A stretch of DNA of 64,000 nucleotides from Candidatus Howiella intestinavium. Lineage in GTDB: Bacteria > Bacillota > Clostridia > Oscillospirales > Acutalibacteraceae. The DNA lies in assembly GCA_904420585.1 (NCBI GenBank), contig CAJFVX010000052.1:1-64000 (forward strand). The letters run 5' to 3'. Shown here in pieces: positions 41,964 through 51,746 of this stretch (the first letter of the stretch is position 1; every line of letters starts with the position of its first letter). Below the pieces are notes generated by a model. It saw only the letters and a list, made by a program, of their open reading frames with translations, was not told the origin of the DNA and searched no databases. The position numbers and the translations under genes were made by a program.

Positions 41964-42929
41964 TTACGGATCCAGCTTGTTGACGTCCACGCCGAATTCC
42001 CGCCCGGTTTCGGTGAAATACTGGTCGGACTTGGTGCCCAGCAGGACGTTGGACCAGCCCAGCAGCAAATCGGCCGAGGATTCCCCCAGCCACTTGCCGG
42101 CCTCCCGGTTCCCGGCCCAGCTTCCCGCAGCCGTCAGGCTGTCGGAGACGGTTTCGGTGATCATGGGGTTGCGCTGGTTGGAGCCTCTGTGTTCTTCCCA
42201 TTCGGCCGCCGAAAGGGCGGTATTCAGGGCGTTGGCCGTGTCGGCTGCGGCGATGCCCTTCTGGGCCAGGGATACCCCCTTGTCGCTGCCGGGAAGGTCT
42301 TCGGCCACCGACAGGAAATCCTGGGCCTGTTTAACCCCCTCCTCGTAGTCGGCCGGCTGCCGAAGGGGCGGGTGCTCGAAATTCTCCAGCAGATCCTCCA
42401 GGGCGGCGTTTACCGCCTTCTGTCCCTCCTCCGCCAGCCCGGCCGCTGCACCGGCCGCAGCCGCGCCGGTCATGCCCAGCAGGTCTTTAGCCAGCTGCCA
42501 TGCATAAGCGGGGTCCTTGCAGGCCCGGTCCCAATCGATGCTGCTGGGGCGCTTGTGATCCCGGATTTCCTGCTTGTTCGCCTCGGTCAGCCGGCCGGCC
42601 TCCCAGCCGGAATAGTCCCCGTTCATAATGCAGTAGTCGCACATGTCCCAGATATTGCCGCAGTGCTGCTGAGCCTTGCAGATTTTGCAGAAGGGATACT
42701 GGGGTACGGTCACATATTCGAACCGTGCGGCCCGGCAGGGGTAGCAGGTATATTTCCCGTCGTCCGGCGGGTTTTTCTGGGGAAACTGGGGCTTGCCGCA
42801 GCCGGAACAGTACCCCACAATGGGCTGGCAGTAGTAGGTGCGCGCCAAGGCCCTTCCGGGCAGCAGGGCCGCAAAAAGGGTAAAGCACAGGAAAAGGGCG
42901 CAGACCCGCCGTCTTTTTTTCCCTTTCAT
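41964..42929 (-). CDS. Secreted cysteine-knuckle protein, unknown
   Basis: 321 residues with an N-terminal signal (MKGKKRRRVCALFLCFTLFA). The first 100 mature residues carry four CxxC-type knuckles: YCSGCGKP, YTCYPCRAA, FCKICKAQQHC and MCDYCIM, with few His, so they may form structural disulfides or hold metal outside the cell. The rest is helical and Ala-rich with no recognised domain. ATG 42929 overlaps the stop of the upstream lipoprotein gene (ATGA), so the two are coupled. Function is unknown. Confidence 0.7.
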   Translation of the reverse strand: MKGKKRRRVCALFLCFTLFAALLPGRALARTYYCQPIVGYCSGCGKPQFPQKNPPDDGKYTCYPCRAARFEYVTVPQYPFCKICKAQQHCGNIWDMCDYCIMNGDYSGWEAGRLTEANKQEIRDHKRPSSIDWDRACKDPAYAWQLAKDLLGMTGAAAAGAAAGLAEEGQKAVNAALEDLLENFEHPPLRQPADYEEGVKQAQDFLSVAEDLPGSDKGVSLAQKGIAAADTANALNTALSAAEWEEHRGSNQRNPMITETVSDSLTAAGSWAGNREAGKWLGESSADLLLGWSNVLLGTKSDQYFTETGREFGVDVNKLDP

Positions 42930-43576
42930 TGTCCTGCCTCCCCTCCGGCTGCATCGTCCAGCTGCAGCGTGGCCAGGACGCTGGCCGCCAGGTTGACCTC
43001 CTCGCTGTAGAGCGGCCGGCCGGGGGAGTAGACGATAAAGGCGTAGCTGTATTCCCCGGACACGGTGAAGTAGACAAGATAGGTGGTCTGTGTGCCGTAG
43101 TCCACAAAGGAGGCCAGCAGCATGGGATAGGGGGCGTCCTCTATGTACTCCAGGGTGATGGGCTCGTTGCGGTAATAGCTCTCGTTGGTCAGGGTGAGCA
43201 GCAGCTCGTTGAGGGCGGTAGGATCCTCTTTAAAATTTTCCAGGGGAATGTGTTCCTCCGACCGGTAGGAATACAGTCCCACCACCAGATCCCCCGCGCC
43301 GTCTGCAAAGGCCGCCGCCGGATCTTCGGATGCGGCTTCCTGGCTTTCGGCCGTGGTATCCGCCTCGCTGCCTGTCTCCCCGCTGTCCGCCGTGGTCCGG
43401 GCCAGGGCGATGGTCATGTTGTCCGCCGCCGTCTCGAAGGTCTCCCAGCCGGCCGGGATGGTGCATACGGCGTTTCCGCTTTTCAGTTCCTTGGTGTCCC
43501 CGCCCCCGTCGCCGCCGCAGGCCGCGCAGCAGAAAAGGAACAGGGCGCATAAAAGGGCACAGGCCAACCGTTTCAT
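42926..43576 (-). CDS. Lipoprotein, unknown function
   Basis: 216 residues. Lipobox CAAC near Cys 19 (MKRLACALLCALFLFCCAAC). The mature part has a Thr/Glu/Ala-rich linker and then a compact domain (about 100-205) with GDLVVGLYSYR and YYRNEPITLEYIED. I recognise no family. ATG 43576 follows AAGGAGGCAACTTTC. It is translated just ahead of the secreted Cys-rich protein, so the pair may act together at the surface. Confidence 0.7.
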   Translation of the reverse strand: MKRLACALLCALFLFCCAACGGDGGGDTKELKSGNAVCTIPAGWETFETAADNMTIALARTTADSGETGSEADTTAESQEAASEDPAAAFADGAGDLVVGLYSYRSEEHIPLENFKEDPTALNELLLTLTNESYYRNEPITLEYIEDAPYPMLLASFVDYGTQTTYLVYFTVSGEYSYAFIVYSPGRPLYSEEVNLAASVLATLQLDDAAGGEAGQ

Positions 43577-43709
43577 GAAAGTTGCCTCCTTAAAAAATCG
43601 ACACACCTCTTTTTTGATAATTTTACCATGGAAAGGTTTGCCGGCGCAAGAGAAAAAGGCGAGACGGCAAAATTTTTATTCCGGAAGAGGGGCAGAAAAA
43701 GAGGGGCAG

Positions 43710-43743
43710 AAAAAATCCCCCACAGGAAGTTTCCTGCAGGGGA
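43710..43743 (-). terminator. Terminator of the flavin-reductase gene
   Basis: On the minus strand TCCCC(TG)CAGGAA pairs with TTCCTG(TG)GGGGA, then TTTTTT. It is 7 bp past the stop. Confidence 0.85.
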
Positions 43744-43750
43744 TGCTGGA

Positions 43751-44254
43751 TTATTGGATCTTTTCCAAAACCTTCACAATCTCGCCGATAAACATCCGGT
43801 GGTAGTCCTTTTCGGGATACCATTTCAGGCAGCCGGTGTCCACGAAGCACTCTTCCTTCAAATCCTGGACATACAGCTTTTTGCAGATAAGCACCAGCCG
43901 GGCCTCTTCAAAGTAGACCGTGCCGTCGGCAAAGACCGGCGTAAGGCCGGTGGCGGCCACCTTGTCGATGTCCCGCCCCGACTGGGAGCCGCAGATTTTG
44001 TGGATGTCCTTCCGGTCGCCGTAGAAGCTTAAGGTAAAGAAATCTTCCTTTTCCATAAACTCCAGGGTATACCGCTGGGGCCGGATGACGGTAATGGCGC
44101 ACTCCTTTCCCCACATTTCGCCTACAAAACCCCAGCTGGCCGTCATCATGTTGCATGTATCCGGCCCGCCGGCCGCCACCAGCATCCACTCGTCGGAAAT
44201 CATCTTCATGGGATTTCCCGCAATCTCCTTGGGTGCAATTTCCTTCCATGCCAT
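43751..44254 (-). CDS. Flavin reductase-like FMN-binding protein
   Basis: 167 residues. FMN-binding split-barrel fold: NMMTASWGFVGEMWG near 37, then ITVIRPQRYTLEFM and GRDIDKVAATGLTP, as in NADH:FMN oxidoreductase family proteins. It probably binds FMN and may reduce flavin or a substrate. ATG 44254 follows GGAGTGTGCTTGCTTT. It is monocistronic and divergent from the arginine operon. Confidence 0.85.
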   Translation of the reverse strand: MAWKEIAPKEIAGNPMKMISDEWMLVAAGGPDTCNMMTASWGFVGEMWGKECAITVIRPQRYTLEFMEKEDFFTLSFYGDRKDIHKICGSQSGRDIDKVAATGLTPVFADGTVYFEEARLVLICKKLYVQDLKEECFVDTGCLKWYPEKDYHRMFIGEIVKVLEKIQ

Positions 44255-44349
44255 AAAGCAAGCACACTCCTTCCTATCTTCATTATATACATCCCGCCCG
44301 AAAGATAAAGCCTGTTTTTCCCTTTGTTTCTGCCGCCCAGACGGGAACA

Positions 44350-44367
44350 AATGCATATTCATTCAAT
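44350..44367. promoter_or_regulatory. Candidate ArgR box 1 of argG
   Basis: AATGCATATTCATTCAAT fits the ARG-box pattern TGAAT-N4-ATTCA with one change (C for A in the first arm). It lies far upstream of the argG promoter, as distal ArgR boxes do. Confidence 0.5.
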
Positions 44368-44379
44368 ATATATGTATAT

Positions 44380-44397
44380 TATGCATAAACGTACAAA
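44380..44397. promoter_or_regulatory. Candidate ArgR box 2 of argG
   Basis: TATGCATAAACGTACAAA is a weaker match to TGAAT-N4-ATTCA. Two helical turns from box 1. Confidence 0.35.
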
Positions 44398-44535
44398 AAG
44401 AACCACCGGGCAATCCCGCTGTATAAAAAAATCATCGCGGCCGGCAAGGGGGAACATAAAACAACATGGGTAAATATCCACAAGCGGTATATTTTCTTCC
44501 TGTATAATTTGTCAGAAGCCACAATCCACGCGACG

Positions 44536-44553
44536 AATGCATAAAAATTCACA
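44536..44553. promoter_or_regulatory. Candidate ArgR box 3 overlapping the argG promoter
   Basis: AATGCATAAAAATTCACA matches TGAAT-N4-ATTCA except one base, and it sits 8 bp upstream of the -35 TTGCAA. A repressor here would block the promoter. Together with boxes 1 and 2 it suggests looping repression by ArgR, whose gene is not in the window. Confidence 0.65.
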
Positions 44554-44560
44554 AAAAGGC

Positions 44561-44588
44561 TTGCAATTGCGGGCGGGTGGTGTATAAT
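44561..44588 (+). promoter_or_regulatory. Promoter of the arginine operon
   Basis: TTGCAA at 44561, 16-nt spacer and TATAAT at 44583, 42 bp before argG. It is the only strong promoter in the 376-bp gap. Confidence 0.75.
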
Positions 44589-44629
44589 GTGGGTAACGGG
44601 AAAAATGAAATAAACGGAGGATGAATCAT

Positions 44630-45847
<1,218 letters not shown>

Positions 45848-45949
45848 TCCCCGGCAGCGGTATAGGAAATTATGGTTGGAGGGGGAAGCCGTTTCTCCCT
45901 CCAACTGCCCATTTAACGGCCCCAAAATCTTAGGAAGGGAGAATCCGCC

Positions 45950-47326
45950 GTGCAGCTTTGGACAGGCAGGTTCCAGAAGGCTCTGGACAAGAAGACCAAC
46001 GACTTTAACAGTTCCATCCCCTTTGACCAGCGGATGTATAAGGAGGATATTACCGGCTCCATAGCCCACGCCCGTATGCTGGGCAAGCAGGGGATCATCC
46101 CCGCGGCCGAGGCCGATGTGATTATCGAAGGCCTGCAGGGGATACTGGCCGACATCCAGTCGGGCGCCCTGCCCATCGACCCCGAGGCCGAGGACATCCA
46201 CACCTTTGTGGAGGGGGAGCTGACCCGCCGGGTAGGGGACGCGGGCAAGCGCCTGCACACCGCCCGCAGCCGCAACGACCAGGTGGCCCTGGACGACCGG
46301 CTCTATCTGCGGGGCCGGGTGGACGAGCTGCGGGAGCAGTTAAAGGAACTTATCGGCGTCCTGGCCGACAAGGCGGCGCAGTATAAGGACGCCGTCATGC
46401 CGGGGTACACCCATCTCCAGCGGGCCCAGCCCATCACCTTCGGACACCACCTGCTGGCCTACGCCGAAATGTTCTTCCGGGATTTGGACCGGCTGGCCGA
46501 CTGCCGCCGCCGGATGAATATATCCCCCCTGGGTTCGGGTGCCCTGGCCGGCACCACCTATCCCCTTGACCGGGAGATGGTGGCAAAGGAACTGGGGATG
46601 GAGGGCATCACCCACAACAGCCTGGACGGGGTGTCCGACCGGGATTTCTGTATGGAACTGGCGGCGGATTTGTCCATCGTCATGGTGCACCTGTCCCGGT
46701 TTGCCGAGGAGGTCATCCTCTGGTGTTCCTTTGAATTCCGGTTTGTGGAACTGGACGACGCCTTTTCCACCGGCTCCAGCATCATGCCCCAGAAAAAGAA
46801 CCCGGACATCGCCGAGCTGGTGCGGGGCAAGGCCGGCCGGGTCTTCGGCGACCTGACGACCCTGCTTGCGGCCATGAAGGGCCTGCCTCTGGCCTATAAT
46901 AAGGACATGCAGGAGGACAAGGAGGCCGTATTCGACGCCCTGGACACGGTGACCATGTGCCTGACCGCCTTCACCCCCATGCTGGATACCATGACCGTAA
47001 AGCCTGAAAATATGCGGGCGGCGGCGGCCGGGGGCTTCATCAACGCCACCGACTGCGCCGATTTCTTAGTGGGCAAGGGCCTTCCCTTCCGGGACGCCTA
47101 TAAGGCGGTGGGCCAGCTGGTGGCCCGGTGCATCCAGCTGGGTGAAACCCTGGAGAGCCTGCCCATGGAGGAGTATAAAAAGGTCTGTGACCTCTTTGAC
47201 GAAGGGGTGTATAAGGCTATCTCCTTAGAAAAATGCGTAGGCGACCGGACGGTTGTAGGCGGCCCGGCCCCCCAGTGCGTGGCGGAGGAAGTCCGGCGGG
47301 TGCGGCAGCTGCTGGAGAGCCTGTAA
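45950..47326 (+). CDS. argH: Argininosuccinate lyase
   Basis: 458 residues. The fumarase/lyase signature GSSIMPQKKNPD near 280 contains the catalytic Ser. It splits argininosuccinate into arginine and fumarate. The start is GTG at 45950 after GGAAGGGAGAATCCGCC. A 102-bp gap after argG has no terminator, so they are cotranscribed. It is followed by a gene fragment of a membrane-protein paralogue. Confidence 0.96.
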   Translation: MQLWTGRFQKALDKKTNDFNSSIPFDQRMYKEDITGSIAHARMLGKQGIIPAAEADVIIEGLQGILADIQSGALPIDPEAEDIHTFVEGELTRRVGDAGKRLHTARSRNDQVALDDRLYLRGRVDELREQLKELIGVLADKAAQYKDAVMPGYTHLQRAQPITFGHHLLAYAEMFFRDLDRLADCRRRMNISPLGSGALAGTTYPLDREMVAKELGMEGITHNSLDGVSDRDFCMELAADLSIVMVHLSRFAEEVILWCSFEFRFVELDDAFSTGSSIMPQKKNPDIAELVRGKAGRVFGDLTTLLAAMKGLPLAYNKDMQEDKEAVFDALDTVTMCLTAFTPMLDTMTVKPENMRAAAAGGFINATDCADFLVGKGLPFRDAYKAVGQLVARCIQLGETLESLPMEEYKKVCDLFDEGVYKAISLEKCVGDRTVVGGPAPQCVAEEVRRVRQLLESL

Positions 47327-47360
47327 GATTCCGCGGTGTTTTGAAAAAAGGTTGGGGAGG

Positions 47361-47492
47361 GCCATCCTTCCTCTCTGGACGGTGGTGCCGGAGAACCAGC
47401 GGGAAAACTTCCGGGACTTCCTCATAGACCGCGCCCAGGAATACGGCGTCCCAGTGAACGACCGGGTCAAAAAGAAAAAACAGCGGTACTAA
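47361..47492 (+). pseudogene. Remnant C-terminus of a YcxB-like gene
   Basis: The frame 47361-47492 reads AILPLWTVVPENQRENF, then RDFLIDRAQEYGVPVNDRVK and ends KKKKQRY-stop. This aligns with the end of the next gene (LPWSAVPEEIRKDFVRFLVE and NEVPVNNRAKKQ). The start and the membrane part are missing, so it is a decayed copy of that gene. It has no start codon or ribosome site of its own. Confidence 0.7.
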
Positions 47493-47665
47493 CCGTCCTT
47501 CCCCGGATGGGGAACCGTAAGGAAAAAGCCGACGGCGCCGCCTGTAAAGCGGCCCGCTGCAAAAGCGATACACCGAGCAAGGAAAATTCGTTTCAAAAGA
47601 CGGAAGGGGACGGCCCTTCCCCGAAAACCGGGCTTATGAAGCCCCATAATAAAGGAGTGTGCTTT

Positions 47666-48247
47666 ATGAACGAACAGAACACGCCGGTATACACCTTCAC
47701 CTACGCATCCACCAAATCGGACGTGCAGCAGGGGGCGGAGACGCTGCTGGGCTGGCGGGGCTGGCGCATCTGGGACAAAAGCAATATTCTGTACTGTGCA
47801 GCCGTGGGCCTGTACGCCCTGGCCATGATTTGGTACTTTGCCTCCTCCCAGTATTACACCTGGCAGCGGGCCATCTTCTATGTGCTGATCATCCTGACCG
47901 TGGCCGCCCTGGCGCTGGGCATATGCAGCATGTTCTTCAAAAGGGACAGGCAGGCCTATACAGCCGCCCAGTCGGCCGGTATCGGACAGCCGCGCACCTA
48001 TGCCTTCTACGAAGACCGGGTGGAAATCACGGCCCCCGAAGCGGATGCCGTCGTCCGGCCCTATACCGACTATACCGAACTGGATTTGTACCCCGCCCGT
48101 TTTTACCTGCTGGCGGCCGGCTACCAGGGAGAGCATCTGCCCTGGTCGGCCGTCCCCGAAGAAATCCGAAAAGACTTTGTGCGTTTTCTGGTGGAGCGGG
48201 CTAAGACAAATGAGGTGCCGGTGAACAACCGGGCCAAAAAGCAGTAA
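47666..48247 (+). CDS. YcxB-like membrane protein
   Basis: 193 residues. Two adjacent membrane segments (about 42-62 and 66-88) with a short loop between and a C-terminal soluble domain (100-193; YAFYEDRVEIT, then DYTELDLYPARFYLL) as in YcxB/PH-like proteins. Function is unknown. ATG 47666 follows AAAGGAGTGTGCTTT. It is unrelated to arginine synthesis but lies between argH and argC. A C-terminal relic of a paralogue precedes it, so this locus has seen a duplication. Confidence 0.75.
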   Translation: MNEQNTPVYTFTYASTKSDVQQGAETLLGWRGWRIWDKSNILYCAAVGLYALAMIWYFASSQYYTWQRAIFYVLIILTVAALALGICSMFFKRDRQAYTAAQSAGIGQPRTYAFYEDRVEITAPEADAVVRPYTDYTELDLYPARFYLLAAGYQGEHLPWSAVPEEIRKDFVRFLVERAKTNEVPVNNRAKKQ

Positions 48248-48262
48248 GGAGGCAGTCTTTTC

Positions 48263-49297
48263 ATGATAAAAGCAGGCGTTATCGGCGCCACCGGCTACGC
48301 GGGCGCCGAACTGGTCCGGATTCTGCTGGGCCATCCGGAGGTGGAACTGGCGGCCCTGGGCTCCCAGAGCTTTGAAGGTAAATCCATTTCGGAGGTTTAC
48401 CCCGCCTACTATAAACTCTGCGACCTTGTCTGCGAGGACAACGCCGCCGTCATCGATAAGTGCGATGTGGTTTTCGCCGCCCTGCCCCACGGCCTCAGCG
48501 AGCCGCTGGCCTATCAGTGCATCCACCACGGCAAGGCCTTTATCGATTTGGGGGCCGACTTCCGGCTGGAGTCGGAGGAGGAGTACCGCCGGTGGTACGG
48601 CAAGGAGTACGAGCGCCCCGCCCTGCATAAGGAGGCGGTCTACGGCCTGCCGGAACTTTTCCGGGAGGATATCAAGGGCAAAAGGCTGGTGGCCAATCCG
48701 GGCTGCTATCCCACCTCGGCCGCCCTGGGCCTCTACCCGGCGCTGAAAAAGGGCCTGGTGGAGACCGACGCCATCATCATCGATTCCAAGTCGGGCACCA
48801 CGGGTTCGGGCCGGGGCCTTTCCCAGACCACCCATTTTCCCGACTGCAACGAGGCCTTCTCCCCCTATAAGATTGCGGCCCACCGGCATACCCCCGAAAT
48901 CGAGCAGACCCTCATGAAGGCCGCCGGCAAACGCCTGCGGGTGACCTTTGTGCCCCATCTGCTGCCCATCAACCGGGGCATCGTCTCCACCATGTACGCC
49001 CGGCTGAAGCTGGGGGTCACCGAAGAAAAGGTGCGGGACGTCTATGAGACCTTCTACTATGAAAGCCCCTTTGTGCGGGTGCTGCCCGCCGGTAAGCCAG
49101 CCAACCTGAAAAACGTGCGGTACACCAACCTGTGCGATATATCCCTGCACGTGGATCCCCGGACGGCCAACCTCATCGTGGTGTCGGCCATCGACAACAT
49201 GGTCAAGGGCGCGGCCGGCCAGGCGGTGCAGAATATGAACATCATCTTTGATTTGCCCGAGGAGACAGGGCTGCACCTGGTGCCCCCGGCCTTTTAA
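48263..49297 (+). CDS. argC: N-acetyl-gamma-glutamyl-phosphate reductase
   Basis: 344 residues. Rossmann start GVIGATGYAGAELVRIL and the catalytic NPGCYPTSA with the active Cys near 145; KSGTTGSGRG follows. It reduces N-acetylglutamyl phosphate with NADPH. ATG 48263 follows AAGGAGGCAGTCTTTTC, 15 bp after the YcxB-like gene. A 169-bp mobile element lies between it and argJ. Confidence 0.96.
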   Translation: MIKAGVIGATGYAGAELVRILLGHPEVELAALGSQSFEGKSISEVYPAYYKLCDLVCEDNAAVIDKCDVVFAALPHGLSEPLAYQCIHHGKAFIDLGADFRLESEEEYRRWYGKEYERPALHKEAVYGLPELFREDIKGKRLVANPGCYPTSAALGLYPALKKGLVETDAIIIDSKSGTTGSGRGLSQTTHFPDCNEAFSPYKIAAHRHTPEIEQTLMKAAGKRLRVTFVPHLLPINRGIVSTMYARLKLGVTEEKVRDVYETFYYESPFVRVLPAGKPANLKNVRYTNLCDISLHVDPRTANLIVVSAIDNMVKGAAGQAVQNMNIIFDLPEETGLHLVPPAF

Positions 49298-49313
49298 GGC
49301 AGAAGCGCAGAAC

Positions 49314-49331
49314 CGGCGGCCTGCGGCCGCC
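49314..49331 (+). repeat. Hairpin duplicate left of element copy B
   Basis: CGGCGGCCTGCGGCCGCC, an 18-bp hairpin (GGCGGCC/GGCCGCC) directly after argC. It is repeated exactly at 49501-49518. Confidence 0.9.
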
Positions 49332-49500
49332 TCAGCTTGTCGACAAAGTCGACAAGCTGTAGAAGAGGGGGCGAGCCCCCCCTTCTAACATTCCCCCCGA
49401 CAAATCCCGCAGGAGCGGGATTTGTCGTGTGCAGAAACCGACGCGCATGTCGCCGGTTTCTGCGATGTAAATGGCTTTCCTTAGCTTTTTCGACAGTCTG
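49332..49500 (+). mobile_element. Hairpin element, copy B (inside the arg operon)
   Basis: 169 bp, forward orientation, with the same four stems as copy A and a complete right end CGACAGTCTG. Left and right tips (TCAGCTTGTCGA and, inverted, CAGACTGTCGA) are imperfect inverted repeats. It sits between argC and argJ without interrupting either. Its stems could slow transcription or set an RNA processing site in the operon. Confidence 0.8.
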
Positions 49501-49518
49501 CGGCGGCCTGCGGCCGCC
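49501..49518 (+). repeat. Hairpin duplicate right of element copy B
   Basis: Exact copy of 49314-49331. No T run follows, so this target hairpin is not an obvious terminator, unlike the nrdR and GT2 upstream ones. Confidence 0.9.
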
Positions 49519-49535
49519 CCGAGGAGTGAAATACC

Positions 49536-50756
49536 ATGTCCATAACCTACATAGAGGGGGGCGTGTGCACCCCCGCAGGATTTTCCGCCGCCGGCGTGCA
49601 CTGCGGCATCCGCAAGAACCGGTCCAAGCGGGACCTGGCCCTCATCGCCGCCGACCGGGATTGTGCGGCGGCGGCCGTGTACACCCGGAACCTGGTCAAG
49701 GGCGCGCCCCTGGCGGTGACCAAGCGGAACCTAAACGACGGCCGCGCCCGGGCGATCATCTGCAATTCGGGCAACGCCAATACCTGTAACGCCGACGGGG
49801 AGGAAAAGGCCTGGCAGATGTGCGAAATCGCCGCCGGCCTCCTGGATATCCGGCCGGAGGATGTCATCGTGGCCTCCACCGGCGTCATCGGGCAGATCCT
49901 GCCCATCGAGCCCATCCAGTCGGCGGCGGCCGACCTGAAGGCCGCCCTTTCCCCCGCCGGCGGGGACGACGCGGCCGAAGCCATCCTGACCACCGATACG
50001 GTGAAAAAGCAGGGGGCGGTAGAATTCCAGGCAGGTGGAAAAACCTGCCGCATAGGCGCCATGGTCAAGGGCTCGGGCATGATCCATCCCAATATGGCCA
50101 CTATGCTCTGCTTTGTCACCTCCGATGCGGCCATCTCTTCCGAAGCCCTGCAGCAGGCCCTGACGGCGGCGGTGGACGTGACCTTCAACATGGTCAGCAT
50201 CGACGGGGACACCTCCACCAACGACATGGTGTCCATCCTGGCCTCCGGGGCGGCGGGCAATGCCGAAATCACCCCCGGCAGCGAGGATTTACTGGTCTTT
50301 ACCGAGGCCCTCACCGGCCTGCTGCGGGATTTGGCCCGCAAGGTAGCCGGGGACGGGGAAGGGGCCACCCACCTTATCGAATGCCGGGTCACCGGCGCTT
50401 CCTCCAAGGAAACGGCCCGGACGGTGGCCAAGTCCATCGTCTGTTCCTCCCTGACCAAGGCGGCCATATTCGGGGCCGACGCCAACTGGGGCCGGGTGCT
50501 CTGCGCCATCGGGTACGCCGGCGTGCCGGTGGACGTGACCAAGGTGGACGTGGCCTTCCGCTCGGCTAAGGGCACCATTCCCGTCTGCAAGGACGGGGCC
50601 GGCATCCCCTTTGACGAGGATGTGGCCAAGGAAATCCTGCTGGAAAAAGAGGTAGGCATCGAGGTGGAGCTGAACAGCGGAGACTTTTCGGCCACGGCCT
50701 GGGGCTGCGACCTTACCTACGACTATGTAAAAATCAACGGCGACTACCGGACCTAA
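49536..50756 (+). CDS. argJ: Glutamate N-acetyltransferase / N-acetylglutamate synthase
   Basis: 406 residues. The self-cleavage motif KGSGMIHPNMATML near 185 places the nucleophile Thr at the start of the beta chain. ArgJ recycles acetyl from N-acetylornithine to glutamate and can often make N-acetylglutamate from acetyl-CoA. No argA or argE is in the operon, so a bifunctional ArgJ is expected. ATG 49536 follows GAGGAGTGAAATACC. Confidence 0.95.
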   Translation: MSITYIEGGVCTPAGFSAAGVHCGIRKNRSKRDLALIAADRDCAAAAVYTRNLVKGAPLAVTKRNLNDGRARAIICNSGNANTCNADGEEKAWQMCEIAAGLLDIRPEDVIVASTGVIGQILPIEPIQSAAADLKAALSPAGGDDAAEAILTTDTVKKQGAVEFQAGGKTCRIGAMVKGSGMIHPNMATMLCFVTSDAAISSEALQQALTAAVDVTFNMVSIDGDTSTNDMVSILASGAAGNAEITPGSEDLLVFTEALTGLLRDLARKVAGDGEGATHLIECRVTGASSKETARTVAKSIVCSSLTKAAIFGADANWGRVLCAIGYAGVPVDVTKVDVAFRSAKGTIPVCKDGAGIPFDEDVAKEILLEKEVGIEVELNSGDFSATAWGCDLTYDYVKINGDYRT

Positions 50757-50873
50757 AGCCGAAGCCGATATATAAAAAAGGGGCGCCATTCCCGCGCCCA
50801 GGACGGCCCGCCGCTTGCCGGTAAAAAGCGGCCGGCCGGGCAGGGAGACCTGCGCGGCCAAAAGGAGGCATAT

Positions 50874-51728
50874 ATGGACAGTTCCCATATCTCCCGGGCG
50901 GATATTCTGGTGCAGGCCCTGCCCTATATCCAGAAGTATGCCGGCCGGACGGTGGTAATCAAATACGGCGGCAACGCCATGATCAACGAAGAGCTGAAGG
51001 ACGCGGTCATGACCGATCTGGTGCTGCTGTCCCAGGTCGGGGTGCAGGTGGTGCTGGTACACGGCGGCGGCCCGGAAATCAGCGAAATGCTGGGGAAAAT
51101 AGGCAAGGAAAGCAAATTTGTAAACGGCCTGCGCTACACCGACGAGGAGACGGTGGACATTGTGCAGATGGTGCTGGCCGGCAAGGTCAATAAGGACCTG
51201 GTGCAGCTGCTGGAGAGCCACGGCGGCCGGGCCCTGGGCATCAGCGGCCTGGACGGCCGGATGCTCAAGGCGAAAAAGTACGAAAAGGCTGACGTGGGCT
51301 TTGTGGGGGAGCTGACCGACGTGGACGTGACGGTTATCCGGGACGCGGTGGCCGCTGGGTACATCCCGGTGGTAGCCACCATCGCCGGGGGCGAAGGCAA
51401 CGAGGTCTACAATATCAATGCCGATACGGCGGCGGCCCGGCTGGCGGCCGAGCTGGGGGCGGATAAATTCATCCTCATGACCGACATTGCTGGCCTGCTG
51501 CGGGATAAGGACGACGAATCCACCCTCATTCCCCAGGTGCAGGTCAGCGAGGTGCCCCGGCTGAAGAAGAGCGGGATTATCTCGGGTGGCATGATCCCCA
51601 AAATCGACTGCTGCGTGGAGGCCGTCCGCCGGGGCGTGCGCCAGACCAACATCATCGACGGCCGCACCCCCCACGCCATCCTGATGGAGATGCTGACCAA
51701 CGAAGGCTACGGCACCATGTTTATATGA
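50874..51728 (+). CDS. argB: N-acetylglutamate kinase
   Basis: 284 residues. Amino-acid-kinase fold with VIKYGGNAM, VLVHGGGPEI and NINADTAAARLA. It phosphorylates N-acetylglutamate, often the arginine feedback point. ATG 50874 follows AAAGGAGGCATAT. The 117-bp gap after argJ holds two small GC-rich hairpins without T runs, so readthrough is likely. Confidence 0.96.
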   Translation: MDSSHISRADILVQALPYIQKYAGRTVVIKYGGNAMINEELKDAVMTDLVLLSQVGVQVVLVHGGGPEISEMLGKIGKESKFVNGLRYTDEETVDIVQMVLAGKVNKDLVQLLESHGGRALGISGLDGRMLKAKKYEKADVGFVGELTDVDVTVIRDAVAAGYIPVVATIAGGEGNEVYNINADTAAARLAAELGADKFILMTDIAGLLRDKDDESTLIPQVQVSEVPRLKKSGIISGGMIPKIDCCVEAVRRGVRQTNIIDGRTPHAILMEMLTNEGYGTMFI

Positions 51729-51746
51729 TGGGAGTATGGTAACAAG

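Noticed and set aside
47489..49276. 595-codon minus-strand frame over the YcxB-like gene and argC
   Set aside because: Antisense shadow; argC motifs prove the plus-strand reading.
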